DNA from: Galerina marginata
Lineage: Eukaryota > Basidiomycota > Agaricomycetes > Agaricales > Galerinaceae
Direction: 5' to 3'
Length of the DNA stretch: 64,000 nucleotides
Assembly: GCA_023014335.1 (NCBI GenBank)
Contig: JAECYW010000009.1
Coordinates: forward strand, 1,426,001 to 1,490,000
Shown here: positions 21,675 to 33,708 of the stretch, piece by piece
How positions within the stretch are numbered: the stretch's first letter is position 1
Layout: each line of letters begins with the position of its first letter
Made by a program: the position numbers and the translations under genes
The notes under the pieces: generated by a model
What the model was told of the DNA's origin: nothing
Databases searched by the model: none
Seen by the model: only the letters and a program-made list of their open reading frames with translations

Positions 21675-24600
21675 ATGAAGGCGAAACCCTCAGGAACTGG
21701 CAACCCAAGAGGCCGGGGGACTTATAACCCGGCCTGCGACGTCTGTGCTAGAAAGTGAGCGAGCTCGTTGTCGCCTACCGTGGAAAAATATTGATGACCG
21801 CGTAGGAAGACGAAGTGCGATGGCATCAAGCCTGTTTGTCAACCATGTCGACTGCAAGGCCGCCAACTAGAGGTTCGTTTTACCGCTTTCTTCTTGCTTT
21901 CATGGCCGTATCTGACCGCCATCGTAGTGTGCATGGACGAAAAACCCCGTACGCAAGCCGCGGACGGAGCAGCACTTCGAGGCCATGCACAAGCGCGCTG
22001 AAAATCTACTTGTTCGTGGTGAGGAGTACCGGCAATATGCCGACAAGCTAGAAGCCCTGCTGGACAAGCTCCACCAGGATTACAACCTCCCCCTAAGCGT
22101 CGATTTTCGCGCCTTCCGCCCCTCCGATACCGATGGACTTCTGGGTTCATCCTTCGACCTCGACCACGACTACGACTTCTCGGTCACTGTCGACGATAAC
22201 GAAGGGAGCTCGGATTCAGATCCGACGAAGGAGATATGTTTGCCTACTCAAAGTCTTAAAGTGCGTGCTTATCGACTCTGGTGCTTGTTTTCCACTAACC
22301 AACTTCTGATAACAGATTGAGGAGGGCGGCCTTATCCTCCACCACGGAAACACCGCCCCTTTTCGATTTGAGCACCTAGAACTACCTATCCAACCCTCAA
22401 GATTCCCTGCTCTCGCCGATAACCCAGATGCTACCTATGTACTGCTCGTTGACGGTGTCCCCGACGATCACTGCAACCCCGCCTTTGACTGGTCACGCCA
22501 CCTCCCACAAGCTGTACCACTGGATCGTAGATCCCATGATAAGTAAGGAATCCTTCTTACGCATATGTTCGCGACCATTCACCATCTTCTAGAGCTCTTG
22601 ACCTCCTCTTCAAATTTTTTACGTCGTGGTGCCTTCGTATTGTACCTGATCTCTTTCTGAGAGACATGTATAGGGCACTTTCCGCCCCTGCATCCGACCC
22701 ACCCCCGAAGACCCCTCACTACTCTCCAATGCTCCATAATGCCCTTGTGGCATTGGGGCTGGCGTTCCTTGATGAACATAGGTTCAGGGACCTCAAGGCT
22801 CGCCAATACTTTGCCAATACGGCGAAGAGCTACATAGAGGCTGAATGTCGGAAGCCCAACCTGAGTGTTATTCACGCGCTCTCGATTTTGGCTAGCTTCC
22901 ACAGCTCTCAAGGCGACCAAACGCTGGGGTACTTGTACTTCGGTATGCGGCTCATGCACTTGACAGTTGTGTTTCTATCTAATATTTTTTTCCATCTATA
23001 ACAGGCATGAGCGCGCGTATGGCCCAAGCATGTAAGCAGACAAAACTCCCTCGGTTTTCAAGTCTGATACTGATCCTTGAATTAAGTGGGGCTAAACATC
23101 GATTGCACCGAATGGGTCAAACTCGGACTCATTGAAGAGCCCGATAGACTCGATCGACACTGGGCGAACTGGACCACATTGACACAAGATGTCTGCTGGT
23201 CGCTCTACGTCGGTCGGGACTTCTGTGTGTCACCACCCACTGATGTCGACGCCAAGGAGCTCTCCATGCCCTTTGTCGACCTGGAGTTGGATCAAATGCC
23301 TTGGGTTCATCCGCCAGCTGGCATTGACCCACAACCCAACTACCTCACCAAGACATTTGAGGCTACGTGCGAGCTTCTGATGATCTCAAGGCGCATTATG
23401 GATGTCATGTGAATCATTCATCCTGATTCTCTTTTTACCACCCGAACTAATTTTCCATTCGATACAGCAACGGCCTGAACAGGTCACGCAACCGGCCTTT
23501 TGTCGTCGACGAGCTTATCAGTGACATCGAGTTAGTAAATTTCCTCTTCAATCCTGATGCTTTTTCTGATCTTAATCCTACAGTCTGAAGCTCAACACAT
23601 GGCGAGGAGGATTGGCACCAGAGCTTGAAGTCACCGTCAAGTCACGCCCCACTGCAACGCCACATAAGCTTATGCTTCATTTGGCTTACTGGTGGCTTTT
23701 CATCCTCCTTCATCGCCCTTTCTTCCACAGGAAAGGTCGGCCGATCTACAGCACAGACAGAGAGATTGACCATGTCAAGGTGAGATGCATATTTAAACAA
23801 TTTCCTTCACAGTTCTCAAATATTCATTCAGCTATGCCGACGAGCAGCGGAGAACATTATGGAGCTCTCTTCAACGTGGCGCACTCTCTACGGCCTCCGC
23901 TACTGTCCGATCACGCTCATCCAAACTGTGTTCTCTGCGGGCACAGTTTACCTTTTGACTGCAATGCAAGCTGGCTCCGGCATTCGCATAGCCCAGAAAG
24001 AGCTCAACCACTCTCTTGGCCAGCAGAAAGTCGTCCTGCAATACCTGAACGAGATTGGGAAGTCCTGGCAATGTGCCACCAACATTGCTGGCATCTTGAG
24101 CGGTCTCATGAATGAGCAGTTGAAACCCGTTTTGGAACGCAAGACCATCGCGATCACGACCTCAAGCGGTGGCGGCCTTCAGGTTCCTGACTACAACGGT
24201 GACGACGACGACGACGATGCTCACTCAACACACTCTCGCTCCTCCTCTCAAGGTCACGTACGCAGACACTCTTCGCTTACCAAGGGCAAGCAGCGTCGGG
24301 TTTCTCATTCTCGCAACCATTCCGTCAGTCAAGCTTCTCCGGCCCCTTCGACTCCTCCGGCTCCGGTTTCGACGTCTCCAACGATCACGATTTCCCCTGT
24401 ACAACAGACTGGATCCATCTATGCCAACTCTTCTACTGTCCTGCCTACGAGTTCTCCGATTGCGATTCAGACCCCTCCGAAGCCTGCGTCCTCTTTCTCG
24501 TCCAGCCCGTCCAGTATTCCCGATCACTGGGGTCTCCGACCCACCAGCGTGCACACCAGTAGCCCCAGTCCCAGCTCGAGTCCCGTATTCTCGACTAATT

Positions 24601-25067
24601 ATTCGTCCTCGTCATTCGCGAACCGTTCTTCGTTCCAAGGATATCCCCAGCCGTACAGTTATTCGACTCCAGATGATCCCACCTTCTTGACTGATAGCCC
24701 CGTCACCGGTCACGCATTCAATAGTCACGCTATTTTCGGACAACCTCCTTTCGGACAACGACAACCATCTTCGAGCTCTCTTCACTACCCCGAGAAGGAA
24801 CTCAATGGGTTTTTGGGCATGTTGGGCGGCCAAACTCTCTCTGAAGCGCCGTTCATGGGCCCCTTCAGCTTAGGAGACACCGTCGCCCCCTTCGGAGCCC
24901 TCGACACCAACTTCGCCTCAACGTCATCCCTTACTCCGTTCGGTCACAACTTCCTCAGCCAGGCATCAACTTCGGCCACTTTCGATGGCCAGTCCATCAT
25001 CGATAATGCCACCAATATGGACGATAGTGCAGATTGGGATATGTGGGCTCAGACCTTTGAGTCCTGA
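21675..25067 (+). CDS. Zn2Cys6 transcription factor with fungal-specific middle homology domain
   Basis: Ten exons rebuild 966 residues in one frame: 21675-21754, 21806-21872, 21928-22260, 22316-22542, 22593-22942, 23005-23031, 23087-23408, 23468-23530, 23584-23779 and 23832-25067. The zinc cluster CDVCARKKTKCDGIKP then VCQPCRLQGRQLEC forms only after the first two introns are removed. A short linker helix (about residues 60-85) may dimerise. The middle homology domain spans about residues 180-560, with HSPMLHNALVALGLAFLDEHR-like and LGYLYFGMSARMAQALGLN blocks. The last 350 residues are a Ser/Pro/Thr-rich, probably activating, tail with a poly-Asp stretch, ending DWDMWAQTFES. Acts in the nucleus; targets unknown. 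Confidence 0.92.
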
Positions 25068-25300
25068 TCTGAACCTATAAACCATCACCGTTCAGCTCTT
25101 TCGCTGTATTCACGCTTCCTTCCCATTTGTAATGGTCTTGGTGCGTCTTGGGTCCTCTGTAAAATCATCTATGCTGTGCAATATGATTTGTGATCCCTCT
25201 ACTATCACGATATCTGCGCTAAGTAGCTCTCCCTGTTGGAGGCCGGCTCGTATTCCGTTAAGAAAAAAATGTGACCTTGTGAGGAGTACTTACTGCGTGG

Positions 25301-27222
25301 TTAACCGACAAACTTTTTCAGTTGATCCTTCACCCAATAACGCACGCCGCTCTTTTTCTTTTCCTGTGCTTTAACCTGCGACATCCCGAAACTTCCTGAC
25401 GTGTGAATGATGGGACCCTTAAAGCCAGGGAGGGTTTTTCCACTATCTTGATTGTTGACGTCGTCTTCCTTCGCACCTTCCTTGTTGGACTGTCGAGGAA
25501 GAACGGGTTCAGATAAAGGACTATGGCTACACTCTTAATCACTCACGCTGCTGGCTGAAGATGATGGTTGCTGTGGTTGGAAAATCAAAAGAGGGTTTTG
25601 TGTGGCAGAGGGAGGTTGGGTATTCGTATCGGAAACAGGCTTTGACGCAGGAAGTTTTTGAACTGCTGGAGGTAGAGGGCGTTTCGCTGCGGGAGGAGGT
25701 TGTGTTGCGGAAGGTTGTATTGGAGGTGATGTTGCGGGACGACTCGGTTTTGTCGTCGGATGTAGGTTTGGAGGACTCTGAGACCCGCCAACAACAGTCG
25801 TACTCGAACTTCCTGCATGTGATGGTTTGTAACCATCGAGAACAGAAGTATGGCTCGGGTTAGGAGTAAATGGAGCTGAATAGGTACCAGACGCCTTTGC
25901 GTAGAAGGTCAAAAATCTAACAATTTCCTGGCCAATTATAACACCAACTCGCCTGTGATAAAGTCGACCCGGATATATTTGATGAGGAGTCGCTCATCGG
26001 CGGCTGCCATATGGATAACGAAAATGATGGTGCTGTAGAGGAGTTGTTAGTGGGGTCAGACAATTCGGGACTTGGAGAGTGCAACTCACTCCTATTTCGT
26101 ACCACAACCGTGTCATTCGAATCCTGCAGTGGCCACGCATTCTTGTGTTCGTCGCCAAGTAGAACATGAGAACCATCCCGAAGTTGAACGAATCGGTCTG
26201 ACGTTCCTTGTTCCATAATAAGATGCAAAACCCCATGTTTTTGAACGACTTTGACCTTTGCCCATGGTTCAAGAGGACTGATTTTCTTCGTGCCCCCACC
26301 GGTAGCCTTAAATGACTTGATCTCGGACGGAAAAACTGGATAGAACTGCGGGAACTGTATTAAGTGGATCATGATGGGGAGTGGTGAATGTCCTCTCTTG
26401 TCATGTAGAGCAGCATACTCTAGTAGCCGGTGTAGAAGAATATTTAAGCTAGCAGTCTCTTCTATTTTAACTGGGTTGCATTAATACGATGTTGAAGCAG
26501 GAGAGAGGCGTCGACGTACTAAGATCGAGGAGATGAGAATTAAATTGAAGTTCGCTAGCGGTATTTACGCTGATAGGGATATCGTGCCATATTTGCATAG
26601 GTACTACGATGGTTCTTATATTTTTGAGCTCCTGCATCTGCACTGCCATTAGTGAGGGGAAATAAGAAGGGTACAAAACGAACCTTTTTCTCGAGTGCAG
26701 TTGTCAACTTGTTTAATTGGGCTTCCGCATTGCGGTCTAGTTTCGCAGCGTTTTCTCCGTCACCTGGCCCCACTGTGTATCCTTTTGTAGCATGGTTCCT
26801 GTCTTCTCTTGGAAGTCAGAAGGTTAGGTCAAATGTTGGCAATGTATTGAACCAGCTGTGCACTTACATGAAATACACTTCATACTCAGCGAGGTACGCC
26901 GAGAGCTCTGCATGAGCTTTTTCAAAACGGCGAGTAGCCTCGATGTCTTCACTGAAATGGGAAGTCCCGAACTGCAAAGCTTTCTCAATGGTTTTGAAAA
27001 GCCTGAAAGTATGTCCAATTTCGATTTACTGATGAGAAACATAGGCTTAGGCTCTTACTTTTCCAAGGCCTTAAGCTGTCTCATATTTCCAGAAGGTGGT
27101 TCAGGCATTTGTCGGCAGGCATAAACTAGACTGAGGCTCCGCAAATAGTACGGCCGTTTTGTATTCGTGAGTTTGAGGTGTCCTCTTTGGAAGAGGCCCT
27201 TTAACAACTCTCCGACAGGCAT
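25301..27222 (-). CDS. Conserved hypothetical protein X (with a degenerate second copy at 31.7-31.95 kb)
   Basis: Starts MPVGELLKGLFQRG at 27222. Exons 27222-27059 and 27002-26868 join in phase (LKALEKLFKTIEKALQFG). They continue into an exon reading EDRNHATKGYTVGPGDGENA near 26680-26820. Later exons contain PMQIWHDIPISVNTASELQF, LEPWAKVKVVQKHGVLHLIM and a long Pro/Ser/Gln-rich segment (about 25540-25900). The C terminus is SFGMSQVKAQEKKKSGVRYW, ending with stop 25301-25303. I recognise no named domain. The Leu- and Glu-rich N-terminal half looks helical; the middle, with alternating hydrophobic strands and QLRDGSHVLLGDE, looks beta-rich. Internal boundaries between 26400 and 26680 are uncertain; one needs a weak GTCGAC donor. 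A truncated copy of the first two exons lies beyond the F-box gene. Confidence 0.65.
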
Positions 27223-27692
27223 GGCGAAGCTGGCAGAACAGAGGTGTGGTAGAAGTGTAGTTTTGACCAGGTCAAAGGATGAGGTGTTCGAGTTGGTTCA
27301 CGCCAAAGAGGACCAAAGCCACTCGAGAACAACGCAACGCACTGTGATCGATTGAAGATCGATTAGGGCGCTAATTTTGGGTGGGCTGGCCATTGGGACG
27401 CCAGTTTTTCATCGCAGGCAAAATCACCAGTCTGACTCCAACACGTTGCTGGCATGAGGTCCTAGCAGTGTCCTTATCGTCGGGGCTTTCCCAGCCTATT
27501 GAATTGCCCGGCCATGCGTTTGCCTTCAAATGTCATGAATGATGATCGATGGCAAATCCATTGCGGGTGTGAAAGAAGGAACGAATTTTCATGCTTGTCA
27601 AATTTCTAGACGCTGGACATGTCCCACGTGTTGAAAGTAAGACGATCGACGAACCTTAGTCCAATCTCTCGTACACGACCTGAATAACGCTT
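27223..27692. other. Intergenic
   Basis: Upstream of protein X and downstream of the ferroportin gene, both on the minus strand. No gene seen. Confidence 0.4.
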
Positions 27693-29392
27693 TCAAGAAA
27701 ACTTGTCCTTCATTCCTATGAACCACTCGGTGTGTATAACATGCCCTCGTTCTCTGCGAAGGTAAATTAGGTACAAGCAAGCGCCTGCCACGACAGCCCC
27801 GAAGCTTAGCGCCGCGGTGTATTTGAACTCGCTCGGTCGGCTTGGTTTAATATGTAAGAAACTGACAGAAAACACAAGACCAGAGAAAACTTACGACAGG
27901 ACGATAACCATGACGTACTTCAACAAATCCAACACGTTCTGCAGCGAGTACTGTAATCCATTCAGTGTATTTCTTCTCGGGTGGTCTGCCAGTGTTTTCT
28001 GGAGCAGCTTGAGTTGGCACAGGTCGAAAGACCACAGGCCCATGCGGGATATAGCCATGCCGCCAAAGAGAAGCACTTGGTTCCAGTGTGGTGCTTTAAC
28101 GCCTTGCTGCTTTGAAAAAGGGACGAAGAACGAGACGAGGACAGGAGTGAGGCAGAAAACTTCGGACCTGTTGGTTAGGTCAGTGGATTAATTGAAACAT
28201 AATGAGCCAGTAAAACTTTTACTCACCAAATACTCCAACTTGCAGCTCGTGCTAAACCAATTCTCTTCTCCAACACCGGCATGACCGCGGTACCAGCCAG
28301 ACCGGTGCACACTGCGACAGCTCTCATACCGGAGATGAGGGCATCGGAGTAAGTGTTTGTTTTAAGCCACGATATCATACTGCCATCAAAGTTGAGGGTT
28401 GTGAAGTATAGCAAGGAGATTGCGAGTGAACTGGAGAAGACAGGGCTGTGGATAAACATATTCCAATCTTGGTATGATATTGTGGCCCAATTCTTGAGAG
28501 GCAGGAGGTGACGGGAAATTTTTGATGACGAAGGAACAACTCGCTCTTGAGGCTGTGTACGCTTGCGGCTGGTGGCGAGGATGGGAAAGCGTTTCCAGAC
28601 TGTATTGATCCACAGGAGCTCAAATCCCAACCCCCCGAGCGCAATGCAACCGATGACGATGAGGGCGGGTACATTCCCAACTGTGCTCGTCAACAGGCCA
28701 GCAAATAAGGGCGATACAAGCTTGCAGCCAAGATCGATCCTTCTCATCCATAAATTGAGACGTGTCAGGCGCGCATCAGAGCCCTCGGAAATCGTCGTAA
28801 CCCAATCGCGTTCGATAGCGACTGACATTGCAATATCAGACAACTTCATGACGCAGCTAACGAGCACAATTGCTGTGAACAAGACCCATACGGTGGGGTG
28901 CCGAGCATGCGCCAATGTTTGACCTGCCAATTTCGCTTCCGTGGAGTACTTGGTAAGGAGAATGAGGAGGAAGGTGTACAGGCTGGTCACGGCAAGTTTG
29001 GATAAGAGAATGTTGATACGGATGGCTTTAAGTCGAGAGGGATGATCTACAAATGATCCGGCGTTACCACCAAATATAACTCCTGCAAGCGTAGTAAAGA
29101 AACCGTAAAGAGCTGATGGAAGGAGAGTGGTGGGGAACAGGTCGATGAGGAACAGGTAGCATGCAAATTCAGCAGTGCGTTTCGTCCATGTTACCGATAG
29201 ATGTTGGGCGGCAAGGGAGAAAAGGGCAACGCGATTAATATGGTCAGAGGCGCTGGGTTCTGAATGGACGACTTCAGTGGCGCCTACCGGTTCAAGTTCA
29301 AGCGCCGGGCTGTTCATCAGTGCAGGAAGAATCAACTGTTGGACAAATTTGATCGGCTTATGCATGAAGGCCGTGGGACCCACAATTACCAT
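27693..29392 (-). CDS. Ferroportin-type iron transporter (SLC40A family)
   Basis: A large first exon ends near 28228 and splices in phase (WSI-W-SEVFCLTPVLVSFF). About three or four further exons end at 27693 (IGMKDKFS). Diagnostic family blocks are WTKRTAEFACYLFLIDLF with SALYGFFTTLAGVIFGGNAG near the N terminus, VAIERDWVTTISEGSDARLT, LNLWMRRIDLGCKLVSPLFA, and after splicing ISRMGLWSFDLCQLKLLQ. About 11-12 hydrophobic segments are visible. Ferroportins export ferrous iron and related divalent metals across membranes. In a fungus it could sit in the plasma or vacuolar membrane; I cannot tell which. The start may be the given ATG or the later in-frame MNSPALELEPVG. Confidence 0.9.
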
Positions 29393-29429
29393 ATACGGAC
29401 GAGCGGCGGGGGCATGATGATCGGCCCTC

Positions 29430-29727
29430 TATACTCCCACTCGAATCGCACCACCTGGCGACTACGGAAGAAGCCCATAGCGACGTATATGTTTCTTGAG
29501 CACCGTAATGTTGGGGCAAGCGTGCGGGGACGCAGTCAGCAAGTCGACAGGACGAAAGTGGGAAATACAGAGAGAAAAGAGGTTTGGCTGGCTCTTAAGG
29601 AACGGTTCGACGACGTTGATGCTAAAGTGGGAACTTATATGAGGTGAGAAAGGGACATTCAGGAATGGGTTCATCCAAGGTTCATCACGTCGATCAGGTG
29701 GCAGAATGGTGCTCAGATTTAGCATAT
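29430..29727 (-). pseudogene. F-box/LRR gene fragment, paralogue of 30312-31441
   Basis: Its minus strand reads VVEPFLKSQPNLFSLCISHF, closely matching VVENFLIRQSDLFSLSIGRF in the intact gene. RPV..A.PHACPNITVL matches RPV..LSPLACPNLKVL. DNA similarity continues through the segment equivalent to about 30850-31060, after which the frame is broken. No F-box start is present. It lies immediately upstream of the ferroportin start. Confidence 0.75.
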
Positions 29728-30311
29728 GAGGTCATACTATGGGATTTTCCCCACCGGTGACTACCCACTGGCACTGGACTCGTCGAGGTCTGCATTTAGA
29801 AAAGAATTGGACGATACGGGCTGGTGGGCCTATAAGGCCAACACTAACCGCGGAAAATATCAGGAGTCAGAAAAATAAAACACGGAGCTGAGCGATTTTA
29901 ATACGACTCGGTGAAGGTATAAAAAGGAACAGATCCAGAGATCCTAGGGCAGCCTTTGTTTGATTTACAAAGGACCTTGGGAGCATAAGTAGGTTCTGGA
30001 TCGATTAAGTAGGCCCACGGATACGGAAGGGAAGAGTTACCTGCTGTCAGGTATTTTATGAGGCAGAATAGAGGTCGTTCAGCTCGGCTGAGATTTCATG
30101 AAGTAGAATGTAGAACATGTGGGCCTTGACAGGATGCCCTGTGAAATCCAGAAGAAAGGGGATCAAACGTGCTGATGAGAAGTTTTTGGTATGTTATCCA
30201 ATCCCAAGCGAAAAGAAAATAATGAACATTGAAGAGATTTTGAGGTAGAAAGAAAGCGAGGAGTATACAAGTTAAAGTGGGTTTAAAACGGAAAAACACT
30301 GGCACTGGTCC
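29728..30311. other. Intergenic between F-box fragment and F-box gene C
   Basis: No gene supported. A 69-codon minus-strand frame at 30096-30305 shows no domain. Confidence 0.35.
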
Positions 30312-31441
30312 CTAGTTATCGTCTAGAAATTCCATTCGCCCCATTTCTGCGACAGCCAATGGAATGAGAATGGGTTCATCCTTTCCGCGCAGCCACCGAA
30401 AGCAAGTGTCAGGCCTGGGATACATATATCCAGTGACGTCGACATGTCGAAGAGTTAGGCAATTCGAGAAGAGCTCGGTGATGCGGTCTGCCTGGTTAAT
30501 AGCGCTCACGTCCTTGAAATGTGTCACTAAAACTAAGAGAGCACAAAGGTTGGGTAGAGTGGGTACGAAAATCCAGTCCTGTGGAAAAAAGAGCTAAGAG
30601 CTTAACGGGTACGAGTAGGAAAATCGCTGATGCGAACCTCGGGTAGCATGAATTGCACTTCTAAGAACCGGAGAGAGCGTAGGAAGGCGCTAGGTGGGTT
30701 GAGTGCGCCTTTGAACATGGAGTGTGTAGGATACGCGGGGTCTGCTATCTTGTAAGATAGGGAACGGAGGTTGTTCAATTCCTCTGAAATGTCGCTGAGC
30801 AGTGTTGGAGGGACGCTGACCGACTCTCCGAACTGATAATTCCACACGAAACGCACCACCCGGCGACCTGGAAGGAAGGTTTTAGCGGCGTATATGTTCC
30901 CGCTGAGCACCTTCAGATTTGGACAAGCGAGCGGGGATAGGGGCCGCGACCCAACAGGGCGAAAGCGGCCGATGCTGAGAGAAAATAGGTCTGATTGTCT
31001 TATAAGAAAATTTTCTACAACTTCTGTGCCGCTATAGCGACCTATGTGCAGAGATTCGAGGAGAAAAGGACAGTCGGGAGAGAGATATTGATCAAAAGTA
31101 GGTGGAAGGGTAGTTCTCAATGTTTTGAGGTTAACGATGTGTTGGAGCCATCCTTGGAGCGGCTCGAATGCGTCAGATAAGGATGACGGTGGCTTGAGTG
31201 GACCGGAAAAGGACCTCACAAAGCTTGCAAGATGGGGTTTGTTCAACATGGTTTCAGCAAAACGGAAGAATTGGCTGTCAGCGTTGTCCCACTTAGAAAT
31301 GGTGACGTTGGAATAGAGCAGTGGAGTGGCGAGTGCATACAGGCCATGGCAGGTGAGAGAGACTGCACAAAGATCTTTTTCGTCATGTATGTTATCGAGA
31401 ATGACTTGGACTAGTTCAAGTGGCAGTGTGGGTAGGGGCAT
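30312..31441 (-). CDS. F-box protein C
   Basis: Two exons, 31441-30638 and 30578-30312, give 356 residues. The intron (59 nt, donor GTTCGC) is chosen because it keeps phase and removes an early stop, joining QFMLPE to DWIFVPTLPNLCALLVLVTH. The F-box opens the protein (MPLPTLPLELVQVILDNIHD, then EKDLCAVSLTCHGLYALATP and LLYSNVTI). A degenerate leucine-rich region follows. Probable SCF substrate adaptor; target unknown. A decayed relative lies at 29430-29727. Confidence 0.83.
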
Positions 31442-31714
31442 GCTGGTGGAACGTGGACAAGTTCATGGACTTGCCAATCAGGATCACACCCAATCGGAAC
31501 CGAGTGTATACCTGCCGTGCGTTAGTCTTGAAACAGACCAATACAACCAGGTCTACTTACTGTTTGTCGAAGAATTTAGGCTCTAGTCGAGAGACAAGTT
31601 CATTGCTTTCAACTTTATGACCCATGTGCGAGCGCGACGCCTCAAACAGAACCGCGGGCTCTCCCGGTTGCCCTTCGCGTTTTGTTGATCCTGGTAATGA
31701 GTTCGAGGAGTTTG

Positions 31715-31950
31715 TCATCCACTGAGCTCATTGTACACGCCTTCAAAATGACGAGTCATCTCAAGGTCCTCACTAATGAAGGTGGGACCCATAAAATTCC
31801 AAGCTCGATGGCCTGCGGATATGCATGTCCAGATTGGATCCCCCGATGAGGGATGGAATTTACCTTTCCAAGGTGATGCAGGCATTTGTTTGCAAGCATA
31901 GAGCAGAGTGAGAATCCGCAAATAGTAAAGTCGTTTTGTTAAGCAGTAGT
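31715..31950 (-). pseudogene. Fragment of protein X (second copy)
   Basis: The minus strand reads TKRLYYLRILTLLYACKQMP, matching TKRPYYLRSLSLVYACRQMP in protein X. After an intron-like gap come FISEDLEMTRHFEG..YNELS against FSEDIEATRRFEK..AHAELS. It then runs into a stop. The start, the linker between the two blocks and everything after are missing or scrambled. Confidence 0.78.
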
Positions 31951-32344
31951 CACCGTTGGCGTATAAGTAGGACCGAGAAGATAAGGAGTACAGCCGAGTA
32001 TTAGCGTCGGTGCTGAGTTTCGACAGGCAAGGGGTATTGCTTCACGATCCATAATCGATCGCGAGTTTGCCCGGGGTGCTACCTGACGAATGAAGACCAA
32101 GGTATGTCGATTGGATGCAGCATAGCCGTTGCCTTGAAGTTGAAATGTTGACAAGTCACGACCAATTCTACTATAAGTGATAGTATTGCCGAGCTCTTGA
32201 GGTTCCTACGTTGTAAAAAAAAGAGCCTCATACAGTAAACTCCCAAGAGAATATCATTTTCCCATGCAATATATTGGATGATTGAATGACTGCAAGGCAC
32301 AAGCAAGGATGCGATATCTATGAGGTACTTTGGATCGTATACGC
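31951..32344. other. Intergenic
   Basis: Between the protein X fragment and the 3' end of ATP synthase gamma. No gene seen. Confidence 0.35.
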
Positions 32345-33551
32345 TTACAGAGCACTGGCACCTGAGGAAATTCGTATCAGAATGTTGAATCCAAAATAAA
32401 ATGGTTGAATACGCACCTGTGATGATATCCACCAGTTCGTTGGTGATAGCTGCTTGGCGACCACGATTGTATTGCATTTGGAGAGTACCAATCATATCTC
32501 CGGCGTTCTTGGACGCGTTGTCCATGGCGTTGCGACTGGAAGAGGTAGGGGGGTAAGGATATGGTCTGTTGGTACAGGAAATTTTCGTACCGAGAGCTCA
32601 TTTCGCAAGCATGCCCCTCAACAAGAGCAGCGTAGATGGCGTTGGCGAGAGAGAATTCAGCAAGGTCTTTGGTAGCGTCGTCCTCGTTCTCGTAGACACT
32701 GAAGGCATCTTAAAAATTAAACATAACAAATATCAGCATTTTTCCTAGTTCGAATGTTTTATTTTACGCACTGCTCTCTTTTAGGGCCTCTTCGCCCTTC
32801 ACTTGCAACGCAGCAGCTTCGTACGAGATAGCTGACACGAACTTGTTGTAGATGAGAACAACAGAGTCGTACTTGATACCGCTTTGAATGATAAGGTCTG
32901 CTACGCTGGCCGCATCGGCAAAGGTTGGAATGTCACGTCCAATCTGGTTGAATGTGAGTCGGAGGTTGGAGCCGAGAGCACGTTGAAGTTGGGCCTTCGA
33001 CTTGTCGCCGATGACCATGACAGGAGAGGACTTGTCAACGTTGGAATCATTGGCTGAGGCATCGGCGAGGGGAGAGTCAACGGCGTTGGCAATGGCCCTG
33101 CGAGTGGCCTTGGAGACGGACGAGTGGATACCACCGCAGAGACCTTTATCGGAGGAGATGACGACAAAGAGTTTGTTGGGTGTAGGTTTGTCTGAAGGAA
33201 CGTGCTGGAAGACCTCTAAATACGACGTGAAAGTTGGTTCCGCGATGAGAAATAAATATACAAACCCTTGTTCGCGATGCCGTATTGCTTGCCAGCCTCC
33301 ATGGCCCTCTGGGCCTTTGCAAGCTTGGTGGACGCAATCATTTTCATCGACTACAGAGTCTTAAAGTCAGTCAAAGGTTCCCGCTCTCGCAAAAAGTCGC
33401 GCCAGACCTTGGTGATTTTCTCGATGTTCCTGACCGACTTGAGGCGCAGCTCAATCTCGCGCAGGGTGGCCATATTCCTAGCATTGGTCGGCGCAGCGCC
33501 AAATGCCGCTGGCTGAGCAACGGCGCGGGCAACAGAACGACGAGCAAGCAT
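32345..33551 (-). CDS. ATP3: ATP synthase subunit gamma, mitochondrial
   Basis: Central rotor subunit of F1-ATP synthase in the mitochondrial matrix. The N terminus [20 protein letters not shown] is a basic, acid-free presequence, followed by [20 protein letters not shown]. The first intron (donor at 33407) is removed to join EKITK to [20 protein letters not shown], the conserved coiled-coil start. Then [39 protein letters not shown] and the C-terminal coil with [29 protein letters not shown]; the last four residues come from a tiny final exon ending at 32345. All hallmarks of a functional subunit are present. Confidence 0.93.
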
Positions 33552-33708
33552 CGTGGAGGGAGATTTTGAGAGTTTTCGCGGTTTGCAGCGTTGGCAGTGT
33601 GTCGGGGACTCTCGGCTTTGCGGTTGTTTATTCCCACGATCGCGGAGTTTGATAAACGTGCTAATGATCTCGAGTCAGATTCAGACAATCACTGCACTTT
33701 TCAACAAA
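33552..33708. promoter_or_regulatory. Bidirectional promoter, ATP synthase gamma / eIF2-beta
   Basis: Only 157 bp separate the two opposing start codons, so the core promoters must overlap or abut. No TATA box stands out, as is usual for housekeeping divergent pairs. Confidence 0.6.

Noticed and set aside
24169..24690. A 173-codon plus-strand frame rich in Arg, Leu and Pro
   Set aside because: Shadow of the Ser/Pro-rich tail of the Zn2Cys6 factor, which is open and in phase with its upstream exons.
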